The notes: a model not told the origin generated them from the sequence alone. DNA of 55,792 nucleotides from Micavibrio sp. (GCA_019634145.1 JAHQVU010000030.1:1-55792), one strand, 5' to 3'; shown: positions 35,380 to 44,716, counted from the stretch's first letter. A program made the numbers and translations.

Positions 35380-36315
35380 GTGAGCACGGATACAGTACAA
35401 ATTGACCCTAACAATATTGATGGTGAGACTAGCCCGCGTAAAAAAGGCGGGCTTTTTAGGACTCTGCTTAAGGAACTGCGGTCTTTGTTTTCACCTAACA
35501 AAGACAAAAAAGCTTCGGCGCACAAAGAAAAAATATCGCCTCCATTGGGTGACGAAAAAGTGGAGACCCCCGATCTGAGTAGAAATAACCTCTCGAATGT
35601 CGTTAAACCGGAGGCGGCACACACTAATGAGTCCGCAATAGAGAATAAAGGCGCATTCGATGCCAAAGCGACACGCGCAGCGGAGATTTTCAAAAAAACC
35701 ACAGGCATTTCAGTTAAAAGTGTTATTAAAGGAACTGTTGCCGTTGAGAACCTCGATAACGGGCAAGCCGAATTGCTGTACCGCGTTAGAGGGCAGGGGC
35801 TGCGTTCACGCCGTATGAAATTTAATAATCCCGCTCTGGCAAACCGTTTAAAGGATCTTCTGGACACACAAACGTTAGATAAACCCGATCCACTTCATAC
35901 TGATATTCTGGTGAACTTATCCAATGCCAAAGAACCGGGCTGGGATAATAACTCTCCAACGATTTCTGCACGTGAAAAATGGGCACAGACGCTTAAAGCG
36001 AATGCGGTAAAACCGGTGCCTGACTTACGCGCCGAGATGGGGAATGCCGCCTATAACGATGCATCACATGCCGCTTATAAGGCACTGATTGAAGCCAAAA
36101 TCCCGTTCAAGGATTTCAAATTTGCAAATTCTGTCGACTCTAACATTACTCTAACGCGTCATAACGGACACACAACGATGATAAAATCAGAGTTCAGTGA
36201 AAATACGCATAATGTCGCGCGGATTTTGAGTAATTGGGCGCTACAATCCGCAAAAGGACAAAAAGTCCGCGCTTGCACAAAAGCAGAGTCTGTTTCGCCT
36301 ATCCCCGAGGCTTGA
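35380..36315 (+). CDS. Hypothetical protein between hslV and hslU
   Basis: The product is 311 residues with no signal peptide or membrane helix and no family I recognise. The N-terminal part (1-95) is basic then charged and probably disordered (SPRKKGGLFRTLLKELRS, NKDKKASAHKEK). The C-terminal part (96-300) looks folded, with alternating helices and short strands (ISVKSVIKGTVAVENL, LLYRVRGQGLRSRRMKF, KDFKFANSVDSNITLTRHN, NTHNVARILSNWALQSAKG). The start is GTG with GGAGAACGGTGGC before it. It has its own promoter at 35308 and leads into hslU after 62 bp. Confidence 0.7.
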   Translation: MSTDTVQIDPNNIDGETSPRKKGGLFRTLLKELRSLFSPNKDKKASAHKEKISPPLGDEKVETPDLSRNNLSNVVKPEAAHTNESAIENKGAFDAKATRAAEIFKKTTGISVKSVIKGTVAVENLDNGQAELLYRVRGQGLRSRRMKFNNPALANRLKDLLDTQTLDKPDPLHTDILVNLSNAKEPGWDNNSPTISAREKWAQTLKANAVKPVPDLRAEMGNAAYNDASHAAYKALIEAKIPFKDFKFANSVDSNITLTRHNGHTTMIKSEFSENTHNVARILSNWALQSAKGQKVRACTKAESVSPIPEA

Positions 36316-36377
36316 TTTTCGTCATAAAACCTTTATATCTGCCCTTAAGTTATTAGAGTGTAATTTATAGAGGTTTT

Positions 36378-37733
36378 ATGAACGCGATACCACGAGCCGC
36401 CGAAAAGAAAACAGATTTTTTCGATATTCCCGCTTTTTCTCCGCGCGAGATTGTCAGCGAGCTAGACCGCCATATCATCGGGCAAAATGATGCCAAGAAA
36501 GCGGTGGCCATTGCGCTTAGAAACCGTTGGAGACGCCAACAGCTCGCCCCTGCCCTGCAAGAAGAGATTTATCCGAAAAACATCTTGATGATCGGGCCAA
36601 CGGGTGTTGGTAAAACCGAGATCGCGCGCCGCCTTGCCAAGTTGGCTCAAGCACCCTTCACAAAAGTGGAGGCCACGAAATTTACCGAAGTGGGCTATGT
36701 CGGCAAGGATGTGGAATCGATCATCCGCGATCTGGTTGAAAGCTCTATCCATATGGTGCGCGAGAAAATGCGCAAGACCGTGATGGCGCAGGCGGAAATT
36801 TATGCTGAAGAGCGCGTTTTGGATGCTTTGGTCGGTGATAGTGCAAGCGAAGCAACGCGAAGCTCATTCCGTGAAAAGCTGCGCAATGGTGATTTGAATA
36901 GCCGCGAGATCGAAATCGAGGTTGCTGATAATTCCAACCCAATGGGCGGGATGATGGACATTCCGGGTATGCCGGGCGCGTCAATGGGTATGATGAATAT
37001 AGGCGATATTCTGGGCAAAGGATTTGAGCGCACCAAAAAGAAGAAAATGAGCATCGAGGATAGCTATGAAGTCCTGATGACCGAAGAGGCGGATAAGCTG
37101 CTGGATGAGGACAAGGTCACCGCCCAAGCGCTGGAGCTGGCCGAGCAAAACGGCATTGTGTTTTTAGACGAGATTGACAAGATTGCAGCGCGCTCAGACG
37201 GGCGCAGCGGTGATGTCAGCCGCGAAGGTGTGCAGCGCGATTTGCTGCCCTTGATTGAGGGAACAACCGTAACCACCAAACATGGCCATGTTAAAACCGA
37301 TCACATGCTGTTTATCGCCAGCGGTGCGTTCCACTATGCCAAGCCATCGGACTTGCTGGCCGAGCTACAAGGGCGTCTTCCCATTCGCGTAGAGCTGCGC
37401 GCGCTGACTGTTGAGGATTTTAAGCGCATTTTGAAAGAAACCGAAGCCAGCCTGATTAAACAATATGAAGCCCTAATCGGCACAGAAAAGGTTACGCTCA
37501 AATTTGAAGAAGAGGCCATTGACGAGATCGCCAAGCTGTCTTTCGAGATTAATGAAAGTGTTGAGAATATCGGCGCGCGCCGCCTGCATACCGTAATGGA
37601 AAAATTGCTGGAAGAAATTTCCTTTGATGCTTCGGATCGCGGCGGTGACAGCGTTGTTGTTGATGCGGCCTATGTGAAAGAGCATGTCGGCGCGCTCATG
37701 AAAACCGCGGATTTGAGCAAGTTTATCCTTTAA
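36378..37733 (+). CDS. hslU: HslU ATPase of the HslVU protease
   Basis: HslU is a hexameric AAA+ unfoldase that feeds HslV. The 451 residues fit the family: [17 protein letters not shown] at the start, Walker [17 protein letters not shown] near residue 75, the GYVGKDVES pore motif, the I domain (about 110-245), Walker [28 protein letters not shown], and the C-terminal tail LSKFIL that docks into HslV. An AGAGG before the ATG is present. The gene is separated from hslV by two others. Confidence 0.98.
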   Translation: MNAIPRAAEKKTDFFDIPAFSPREIVSELDRHIIGQNDAKKAVAIALRNRWRRQQLAPALQEEIYPKNILMIGPTGVGKTEIARRLAKLAQAPFTKVEATKFTEVGYVGKDVESIIRDLVESSIHMVREKMRKTVMAQAEIYAEERVLDALVGDSASEATRSSFREKLRNGDLNSREIEIEVADNSNPMGGMMDIPGMPGASMGMMNIGDILGKGFERTKKKKMSIEDSYEVLMTEEADKLLDEDKVTAQALELAEQNGIVFLDEIDKIAARSDGRSGDVSREGVQRDLLPLIEGTTVTTKHGHVKTDHMLFIASGAFHYAKPSDLLAELQGRLPIRVELRALTVEDFKRILKETEASLIKQYEALIGTEKVTLKFEEEAIDEIAKLSFEINESVENIGARRLHTVMEKLLEEISFDASDRGGDSVVVDAAYVKEHVGALMKTADLSKFIL

Positions 37734-37898
37734 ATCTACACCACTCTTTTTAAAGCGGGATTGGCTGGCTGGCTGGCAAAAGAGAACGGTTTTTCCCTTC
37801 CCTTGCGCGTCCTCGTAATCAATTTCTGGAAATTTCGTTTTATGTGCCATATGCTTATTCTTGTTTAACGATAGAATTTTCACCGGAATCGTATCATT

Positions 37899-38882
37899 AT
37901 GTCAAAAATTATTAGGCTTATTGGCCTTTTCCTTATCCTGGGGTGTTTTCCCGCACACGCTGCCGAGCTTAAACTCGACCTGCCGCTGGATTGTGAAATC
38001 GGCAAGGATTGTTGGATTGCGCGCTACAATGATGTTGATGCCGCGAAGGGTAAGGTCGCAGATTTTACGTGCGAGCGCCGCACCGAAGACGGGCATGAGG
38101 GCATAGATTTCGCCCTGCGCAGTAGGCTCGAAATGACGAAGGGCGTAGATGTACGCGCAGCCGCAGACGGCACTGTATTGCGCTATCGCGACGGAGAGAG
38201 TGACGAGATTAAGAGCGATGAGGATATCAGAGCCATTAGCGCTGCCAACAAAGATTGCGGAAACGGCGTGATCATTCAGCATAAGGGCGGCTTACAAAGC
38301 TTTTATTGCCACATGAAAGCCGGATCGATCATGGTTCGCCCCAATGAAAAAGTGATGCGAGGCCAAAAAATCGGTCAGGTCGGGCAATCCGGCGCGGCAC
38401 AATTTCCGCATCTGCATTTTAGTATCATAAGAGACAAGGGACGTATTGATCCCTTCACAGGATTTGATGCAAATGAGGGATGCGGTATGCCCAAAAAATC
38501 TATGTGGGCGCCGGAAATCGAGTACCAGCCTTTTGCCGTTTTTGATGGCGGGTTTGCGGCGGATGTGCCTGATTTTAAGGAAATCGAAAAGGGGCAAGAG
38601 ATTGTAAAAACCCTACCCGCCTCCAGCGATAATTTGGTGTTTTGGGTTGGATTTTACCATGGTGTGGCGGGGGATCGCATCGATATGCAGATCACCGCGC
38701 CAAATGGGCGGAAAGTATCGGAACGCACGGTAGCACTCGATAAAGATCGGGCGCGTCAATATTATTATACCGGTCTCAAGCTGCGGCAGACATTACCTAA
38801 GGGGATTTATAAAGGCCAAGCAACATTCACACGGGCAGGTGTAAAAACAGTCGAGTTTAGCCGTGAAATCGAGGTGAAATAA
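37899..38882 (+). CDS. M23-family (LytM-type) peptidoglycan endopeptidase, exported
   Basis: The product is 327 residues. A signal peptide (LIGLFLILGCFPAHA, cut near residue 22; Cys16 could instead mark a lipoprotein) is followed by the M23 fold with zinc ligands His66 and Asp70 in HEGIDFAL and HxH 171-173 in HLHFSI, plus His138 in YCHMKAG. Several extra Cys residues suggest disulfides. A C-terminal beta-rich domain (about 225-327) follows. It probably cuts peptide cross-links in the cell wall. The stop abuts that of the opposite-strand Smr gene. Confidence 0.9.
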   Translation: MSKIIRLIGLFLILGCFPAHAAELKLDLPLDCEIGKDCWIARYNDVDAAKGKVADFTCERRTEDGHEGIDFALRSRLEMTKGVDVRAAADGTVLRYRDGESDEIKSDEDIRAISAANKDCGNGVIIQHKGGLQSFYCHMKAGSIMVRPNEKVMRGQKIGQVGQSGAAQFPHLHFSIIRDKGRIDPFTGFDANEGCGMPKKSMWAPEIEYQPFAVFDGGFAADVPDFKEIEKGQEIVKTLPASSDNLVFWVGFYHGVAGDRIDMQITAPNGRKVSERTVALDKDRARQYYYTGLKLRQTLPKGIYKGQATFTRAGVKTVEFSREIEVK

Positions 38883-39470
38883 TTACCCGCGCTTGCGCTT
38901 AATCAATAGATAATAAGCACCGCTTCCGCCGTCTTTGGGCTTGGCTGGATAGGCTTTAAGAACAATATCCTTTAGCGCGCCTTCTTTAATCCATTGAGGA
39001 AGAATATTTTTTAAAACCCCAAGCTCTCGTCCCAGCGGGTCACGGTTTTCAAGGCCTTTTCCTGTAATCACCAAGACACAGCGATTGCCTTGATTATGTG
39101 CGCTTAAGGCGAAACGATGAAGCGCATCATGTGCCTGAGCGCGTGTCATGCCATGCATATCTAGGCGCGCTTCGATGGGCATTTGGCCCTTACGCAAGCG
39201 CTCATCCGTGCGGCGATCAATTTGCTGCGTGGTCGATTTTCGAGGACGCATTGGCGGATGCTTTTCGATTGGCGCTTGGAATCCGTGGTTTGGGCTTTCA
39301 TAATCGTTTTGCGCTGGGGGGGGCGTTTTGTTCTTTTCTGTCGGTGCTTTAGGTTTCAGCTTTTTTTTGCCCTGATTAAGCGGCTGTACATCACGCATCA
39401 TATAACGCCAAAGTGCGTCATCATCTTCTTCGCTGTTTTCGGAAAATATATCCTCTTTATCGCCCGTCAT
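38883..39470 (-). CDS. Smr-domain protein
   Basis: The product is 195 residues. A disordered, Lys/Pro-rich N-terminal half leads to a C-terminal Smr domain (about 105-195): the LDMHGMTRAQAHDALHRF motif (family LDLHG) and VLVITGKGLEN (family TGKG), ending GGSGAYYLLIKRKRG. Smr domains are nucleases or nucleic-acid binders (as in MutS2 and rescue of collided ribosomes). This one is free-standing, as in many proteobacteria. The ATG at 39470 is taken; a longer frame to 39590 would overlap the divergent neighbour. Confidence 0.88.
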   Translation of the reverse strand: MTGDKEDIFSENSEEDDDALWRYMMRDVQPLNQGKKKLKPKAPTEKNKTPPPAQNDYESPNHGFQAPIEKHPPMRPRKSTTQQIDRRTDERLRKGQMPIEARLDMHGMTRAQAHDALHRFALSAHNQGNRCVLVITGKGLENRDPLGRELGVLKNILPQWIKEGALKDIVLKAYPAKPKDGGSGAYYLLIKRKRG

Positions 39471-39533
39471 ATGTCTTGTATACTTTATATATGGCTGTTG
39501 GGCCAATTTATTAATTCTTAAAAAGTTTCTTCG

Positions 39534-40241
39534 ATGTTCTTCCGCGTTTTTGCCGCCATTTTGATCGTTATGTGCTGTATGGCGAACCATAGCTATGCAC
39601 TCGATTTAGAAGGGAAAAAAGAAGAAAAGCCCGTCTATGCCTTTTTCCGTCTGATCGAGCGCTTTCCCGATTTCAATTATTGGGCGAGCAACCTTACGGG
39701 GTATAAAAGCGGTGATCCCGACAAGGAAAAATGGAAAGAATTTGATAAGGTGCGTCGCCGCCTTAAATGGGGGTTTGGAACCTATAACGAAAAAGAAGAA
39801 TTTATTTCTCTAGAAACCCCGGTTAATCTTAGTTTTGAGCCAGATACGATGACCGGCGGCTATCGTATTGTCCATACATTAACCGATATTCCCCCTTTTG
39901 ATATTACGTTATTTACTTATCCGTATGGAGAGCAGGTCGTTGCGGTATATCCGAAAGATCTCGAAAAATATAAAAGCCTGCCCATTGCACCGGAAAAACA
40001 GATAGAATTTCAAAAAATGCTCAAGGGGTCGGCCCATCTTAAAGGGACATTGCAACTTACCATCCGCCCATTAAAAGCCGATGCCGGTGCGCCGATTAAC
40101 ATCGCCGATATCAATCACTGGATATTGACGGGGGATGTGGCTTATTTTGCCTATGAAATCGAAAATGAAGGACAGCCAGAGACAATCATGGACTATACCG
40201 CGCCCTGGTATGATGCGCGCACACGTTCTTCTGCAGAGTAA
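39534..40241 (+). CDS. Hypothetical exported protein
   Basis: The product is 235 residues. A signal peptide (FFRVFAAILIVMCCMANHSYA, about 22 residues) is followed by a mature, mainly beta protein with FRLIERFPDFNYWASNL, GYRIVHTLTDIPPFDITLFTYPYGEQ and a C-terminal part (LQLTIRPLKADAGAPINIADI). It has no Cys in the mature part and no motif I can assign. It is divergent from the Smr gene and its stop abuts that of the acyl-CoA dehydrogenase gene (TAATTA). Confidence 0.75.
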   Translation: MFFRVFAAILIVMCCMANHSYALDLEGKKEEKPVYAFFRLIERFPDFNYWASNLTGYKSGDPDKEKWKEFDKVRRRLKWGFGTYNEKEEFISLETPVNLSFEPDTMTGGYRIVHTLTDIPPFDITLFTYPYGEQVVAVYPKDLEKYKSLPIAPEKQIEFQKMLKGSAHLKGTLQLTIRPLKADAGAPINIADINHWILTGDVAYFAYEIENEGQPETIMDYTAPWYDARTRSSAE

Positions 40242-42032
40242 TTAAAACTGTGCTTCTTTCATGCTCATGAGCGGTTTTGAACCGGCTAGCACCATTTTGA
40301 ATTTCGCATCAGCTTCGGGGAGCATACGAGTCATAAAAAACCGCGCGGTTTCGAGCTTGGCCTCATAAAACTCTTTATCACCTTCGCCGCTTTCGAGTTT
40401 TTTGAGCGCGGTTTCAGCCGATAAACACCAGACATAAGCCATAGCAACGAGTGCGAATTGGCGTAAGTAATCGACGCTGGCTGCACCTGCTTCATCAGGG
40501 TTTTTAAGCCCTTTTTGCGCAACCATGGCAGATGATTGCTGTAATTTCGCGAAAGATTTGGCGAGCGGGAAGATAAATTCCGCCATTTCAGGAATGGCCT
40601 GATTGGTCTCGATATACGCATGAACGGGGTGGAAGAAACGGCGAAGCAAACGGCCAAAGTCCTTTGGCATTTTGCGGCCAACCAAATCGAGTGCCTGAAT
40701 ACCGTTTGTGCCCTCATAGATCTGAGCTATGCGGGCATCACGCACATATTGCTCGACTCCATGCTCGGCGATAAAGCCGTGGCCGCCATAAACCTGTACG
40801 GCAAGATTGGCAATCTCGCTGCCCATATCTGTGAAATAGGCTTTGAGGATGGGGGTAAGGAGTGCAACAAATTCCTCTGAATGTTCGCGCACTTTGGAAT
40901 CGGCATGATTGTGCGATTTATCCAAAGCCGCACCAGCCATAAGTGCCACTACGCGCGCGCCTTCGGTAAAGGCTTTACCGATGAGCAGCATTCTTCGCAC
41001 ATCAGGGTGCACGATAATCGGATCAGCCGGTTTGTCAGGGGCTTTTGTACCGGTCACTGAGCGCATTTGCACGCGCTCCTTAGCATATTCGACCGCATTT
41101 TGATAAGCGACTTCAGCAATGCCCAGCCCTTGCATGGCCACGCCGAGACGGGCGTTGTTCATCATCGCGAACATAGCGCGCAGGCCTTTATGTGGCTCAC
41201 CCACGAGCCAGCCTTTTGCGTCATCGAAATTCATCACACATGTCGAGTTGCCGTGAATGCCCATTTTATGCTCAAGCGAGCCGCAGACGAGGGTGTTACG
41301 CTCGCCAACTGAGCCATCCTCATTCGGAATAAATTTCGGCACAATAAAGAGCGAGATGCCCTTCACCCCTTCAGGGGCATCGGGCAATTTTGCTAGCACG
41401 AGGTGAAGGATATTTTCGGTTAAATCATGCTCGCCCGCCGAGATGAAAATCTTTGTGCCTGTAATTTTAAAGCTGCCATCCTCTTGCGGGTCGGCCTTTG
41501 ATTTAATGAGGCCAAGATCGGTTCCGCATTGCGGTTCGGTCAGACACATTGTGCCCGACCATGTGCCCTCAATCAATTTTGGAATATAGAGTTCTTTTTG
41601 CTCATCGGTTCCGAATTTATAGAGCGCATCATACGCGCCATGCGAAAGGCCAGGATACATACCGAGGCTCATATTCGCCGAGCAGATCAGCTCTTTCAGC
41701 GCCGTGTCTACCATTAGCGGCATGCCCATCCCGCCAAATTCCGGATCAGCCGACAGTCCGCACCAGCCACCTTCTGCAAAGGTGGCGTAGGCTTCTTTAA
41801 AGCCTTCGGGGGTTGTGACCTCGCAGTTATCAAGCTTACAGCCTTGGCTATCGCCGATCTGATTTAACGGGAAGAATACGTCTTCACAGATTTTCGCGCC
41901 CTCTTCCAGAATTTGCTCGGCCAAATCGGGCGATGCATCTTCGAAACCCGGAAGATCGCAGACTTCATCCAGATTCAAAACATCATTGAGAACAAATTTA
42001 ATATCGTCGAGGGGGGCTTTATAAACAGGCAT
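40242..42032 (-). CDS. Acyl-CoA dehydrogenase, long FadE type
   Basis: This FAD enzyme starts fatty-acid beta-oxidation. The 596 residues include an extra N-terminal helix-rich part (VYKAPLDDIKFVLNDVLNLD), the core with MCLTEPQCGTDLGLIKSKA (FAD site), VKGISLFIVPKFIPNEDGS, and QIYEGTNGIQALDLVGRKM with the FAD contact after the catalytic Glu, followed by the C-terminal domain found in this subfamily. Length agrees with FadE/AcdB-like enzymes rather than the short 380-residue ACADs. It is apparently a single-gene transcript. Confidence 0.94.
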   Translation of the reverse strand: MPVYKAPLDDIKFVLNDVLNLDEVCDLPGFEDASPDLAEQILEEGAKICEDVFFPLNQIGDSQGCKLDNCEVTTPEGFKEAYATFAEGGWCGLSADPEFGGMGMPLMVDTALKELICSANMSLGMYPGLSHGAYDALYKFGTDEQKELYIPKLIEGTWSGTMCLTEPQCGTDLGLIKSKADPQEDGSFKITGTKIFISAGEHDLTENILHLVLAKLPDAPEGVKGISLFIVPKFIPNEDGSVGERNTLVCGSLEHKMGIHGNSTCVMNFDDAKGWLVGEPHKGLRAMFAMMNNARLGVAMQGLGIAEVAYQNAVEYAKERVQMRSVTGTKAPDKPADPIIVHPDVRRMLLIGKAFTEGARVVALMAGAALDKSHNHADSKVREHSEEFVALLTPILKAYFTDMGSEIANLAVQVYGGHGFIAEHGVEQYVRDARIAQIYEGTNGIQALDLVGRKMPKDFGRLLRRFFHPVHAYIETNQAIPEMAEFIFPLAKSFAKLQQSSAMVAQKGLKNPDEAGAASVDYLRQFALVAMAYVWCLSAETALKKLESGEGDKEFYEAKLETARFFMTRMLPEADAKFKMVLAGSKPLMSMKEAQF

Positions 42033-42117
42033 ATTTGTCCTTTATAAATGAAGGGCTTAATAGAGACTCCATTATAGCAGAAAATGCCGTTAATTTTGAT
42101 TTAATTGTATGAAAAAT

Positions 42118-42420
42118 TTAACGCTCGCCGCGGCGCATGGCGAGAATTTCTTCGGCAACACGCACCGCATCGACTTGGGCAATTTCTTTTTTTGCCTGCT
42201 CCATTTTGGAATTTCCTTTTTGGGCCATGATGGCGGCGATTTTTTGTACGGTGTCTTCACCCAGATTTTCTCTGGCTGCGCGCGCATTGGCCAGAGCTTG
42301 CGCACGTAATTGCTCACTGCTTAAACCCTGGCTATGCTGTCCCCCTGTCGAACTCTTTTTTGCGTCCGATCCCTTTTGCCGTTTATCCGACATATTTTTT
42401 TTGTCTTTATTCCAAAACAT
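42118..42420 (-). CDS. Small hydrophilic protein, unknown
   Basis: The product is 100 residues, very charged, and ends in a conserved-looking helix (NLGEDTVQKIAAIMAQKG, AVRVAEEILAMRRGER). The first 35 residues are Lys/Ser-rich and probably disordered. TTAGG precedes the ATG at 42420 closely; ATG at 42393 is an alternative. No family is recognised. It lies between the acyl-CoA dehydrogenase gene and the ceramidase-like gene on the same strand. Confidence 0.7.
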   Translation of the reverse strand: MFWNKDKKNMSDKRQKGSDAKKSSTGGQHSQGLSSEQLRAQALANARAARENLGEDTVQKIAAIMAQKGNSKMEQAKKEIAQVDAVRVAEEILAMRRGER

Positions 42421-42475
42421 GAGCCTAATATACCGATGAGGGTTTAAAGGGAGGTAAACATTCCATAAAATTTTA

Positions 42476-43114
42476 TCATTTTGTTTGATTCAATACAAAT
42501 CCGCGGGTTGTGAGGTAGAGAACCGCACCGTTCAGACAGTGCCACAAAAAGTGCGTACCATAGGGGAAGGCCGTGCAAACCGCACTATCTATCGAGCGAA
42601 AAGTTAGCGAGATGCAAAATATCACGACCGCGGCGGGCAAGGCCAGGCGATCGCGCGGGGCATGAAAGACGTGCCATGTCGCCAGTCCTGTGAGCATGAT
42701 CAATGCGGGGAAATATTCTATCGAGCCGTTGAGCCATTCACGCGGGGTTTGCGCGGCTGCGACTTGTAGGGCAAAAAAGATCGCTAGCAATCCTGCACTT
42801 TTCAGACATTTCATGCCCATCACAAAACGCGCATATAAGATCAAAAAGACGATCTGATAAATAAGGATTGGTAGGCTGTCGCTAATCATCGCCCATAGGG
42901 TTGCGAAGGTGTGAAAGAGGGTCGAGCCTGTCCCGATACAGAGCAAAAGGATGATAAGCAGAGCGCTTTTCCAATTTAGCGCATTTTCTTTTCGCGCCAG
43001 CATATAAGCGGCGATGGCCGCAATGAAAAAGGCCGCGTTGGTCATGGCATTTAAGGGCTCGACCCAAAGCCCCTGCCCGATACGTTCACAATAAATATCA
43101 ATAAACTCGTTCAT
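42476..43114 (-). CDS. Ceramidase-family membrane hydrolase
   Basis: The product is 212 residues, with about seven membrane helices and the alkaline ceramidase (PF05875) pattern. It opens FIDIYCERIGQGLWVEPLNA, continues with GTGSTLFHTFATLWAMISDS (Ser, His and Asp of the metal/active site) and ends with YGTHFLWHCLNGAVLYL (two His). Family members are zinc-dependent intramembrane amidases; bacterial substrates are mostly undefined. The ATG at 43114 is chosen since the family begins at this point; the frame extends 12 codons further up. Confidence 0.85.
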   Translation of the reverse strand: MNEFIDIYCERIGQGLWVEPLNAMTNAAFFIAAIAAYMLARKENALNWKSALLIILLLCIGTGSTLFHTFATLWAMISDSLPILIYQIVFLILYARFVMGMKCLKSAGLLAIFFALQVAAAQTPREWLNGSIEYFPALIMLTGLATWHVFHAPRDRLALPAAVVIFCISLTFRSIDSAVCTAFPYGTHFLWHCLNGAVLYLTTRGFVLNQTK

Positions 43115-43229
43115 AAGTAAGAAGGATAGGGAAATCCTCCGCAACATCAAATGTTTTATTTGCAGTTACAGAGTTTAATTATAGGAATAGAGGTTTAAAT
43201 TATGAGCACTCGATCAAACAGAATGGTTT

Positions 43230-44414
43230 TTATATGTGCTGTCCGGCTACGTAGCCGGACGACCAGGCCCACTGGAAGTTATAGCCACCCAAATGGCCCG
43301 TCACATCAACAACCTCGCCGATGAAATATAGACCTTTTTGTGTTTTGGCCTCCATCGTTTTGGAGGAGAGCGCATCCGTATCCACTCCGCCGCGTGTAAC
43401 TTCGGCAGTGCGGTATCCTTCTGTGCCTGCGGGCAGGATTTTCCAATCATTAATGCGCGTGGCTAGGGTTTGGAGCTTTTTGTCGGATAGATCGGCGATG
43501 CGCCCTGCAACGGCAAATTCTTCCAAAATACTTTCCACAAGGCGAGCAGGCAAAAAGCCGGAGAGAATGGTCGAAATATCCTGTTTGGCTTTACCGTGGC
43601 GCGCGGATTTCAGGTGCGATAGAACATCCAGATCTGGTGCAAGATTGATCTTAAGAGGCTGCCCCTCTTGCCAATAAGATGAGATTTGCAAAATTGACGG
43701 GCCGCTTAGGCCGCGATGGGTGAAGAGCAAGCCTTCGCGAAATGCGTTCTTTTCGAAAGATACAAGAGCATCGACAGATACACCGCTTAAAGATTTACAC
43801 TGATCAAGCAAAGCACCGCTGAAGGTCAGGGGGACAAGGGCGGGCTCGGGATCGATTACTTCCAATCCGAACTGTTTCGCAATCTTATAACCCATCGGGG
43901 AAGCGCCGATTTTGGGGATCGATAGTCCGCCGCAGGCCACGACAAAAGACGTACAGGTAGCCGCGCCCTTGTCGGTAACTATATGATACGATCCGTCTTT
44001 ATATTTTATAGTTTCAACATTGGTCTCCATATCGAGACGTACACCTGCTGACTTGGCTTCATTAACGAGCATATCAATAATCTCTTGCGCGCTGTTGTCG
44101 CAAAAAAGCTGGCCGAGTTTCTTTTCGTGCCACTTAATGCCGTGTTTTTCGACCATAGCTATAAAGTCGGTTTGGGTATATTGCTTTAAGGCAGACTTAC
44201 AAAAATGCGGGTTTTGGGAAATGAAATTGGCTGGGCTCGTACCGATATTGGTGAAATTGCAGCGCCCGCCGCCGGAGATCCTGATTTTTTCGGCCGTCTT
44301 TTTTGTGTGATCGACCAACCAGACAGTGCGGCCGCGCTTGCCAGCCTCTATCGCACACATCAGCCCAGCTGCGCCTGCGCCGATTATCACCGCATCATAT
44401 TGTAAATCTCTCAT
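43230..44414 (-). CDS. YhiN/HI0933-family flavoprotein
   Basis: The product is 394 residues. The FAD-binding Rossmann loop is AVIIGAGAAGLMCAIEAGKRG, followed by KIRISGGGRCNFTNIG, the signature of the HI0933-like (BaiN/YhiN) family, GPSILQISSYW, and the C-terminal FIGEVVDVTGHLGGYNFQWAW with SSGYVAGQ. It is an NAD(P)-linked oxidoreductase; relatives reduce steroid or other enones, but the substrate is unknown here. Its 3' end contains a perfect 20-bp palindrome (43241-43260). Confidence 0.9.
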   Translation of the reverse strand: MRDLQYDAVIIGAGAAGLMCAIEAGKRGRTVWLVDHTKKTAEKIRISGGGRCNFTNIGTSPANFISQNPHFCKSALKQYTQTDFIAMVEKHGIKWHEKKLGQLFCDNSAQEIIDMLVNEAKSAGVRLDMETNVETIKYKDGSYHIVTDKGAATCTSFVVACGGLSIPKIGASPMGYKIAKQFGLEVIDPEPALVPLTFSGALLDQCKSLSGVSVDALVSFEKNAFREGLLFTHRGLSGPSILQISSYWQEGQPLKINLAPDLDVLSHLKSARHGKAKQDISTILSGFLPARLVESILEEFAVAGRIADLSDKKLQTLATRINDWKILPAGTEGYRTAEVTRGGVDTDALSSKTMEAKTQKGLYFIGEVVDVTGHLGGYNFQWAWSSGYVAGQHI

Positions 44415-44525
44415 TCAGCGGGCTTTCCGGTTTTTTCTGGCAGAATTTTTCTTGCTTGTAGATAGCGCGCTATGATCCAAAATACAAGCGCTCATCCCGT
44501 CCCGACCAGCCAACCAGCAAGTACA

Positions 44526-44716
44526 TCACTTAGCCAAGAGTGAATGCGGCGCATGAATTGCAAATTTTTTAATGTCCGTCTTCATTGATTTAATATCGCC
44601 TTTTAATTTTGCGCGGAGTTTGTGGCGATTGTTTTTATCAAGGATATAGATAGAGCCTCCTTTAAGCGGATATTTTTTACCATCATCGAGGGTTTCAAGT
44701 CTTGTGAGAACTATTG
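44526..44716 (-). pseudogene. Start-less open frame overlapping the CPBP gene end
   Basis: The minus frame ending at the TGA of 44526-44528 reads as plausible protein: LETLDDGKKYPLKGGSIYIL, then DKNNRHKLRAKLKGDIKSMK and KFAIHAPHSLLAK. It stays open back into the CPBP gene's 3' end in another frame but has no ATG, GTG or TTG at a sensible place. It may be the decayed end of a gene whose start was replaced, or use an unusual start. Confidence 0.35.
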
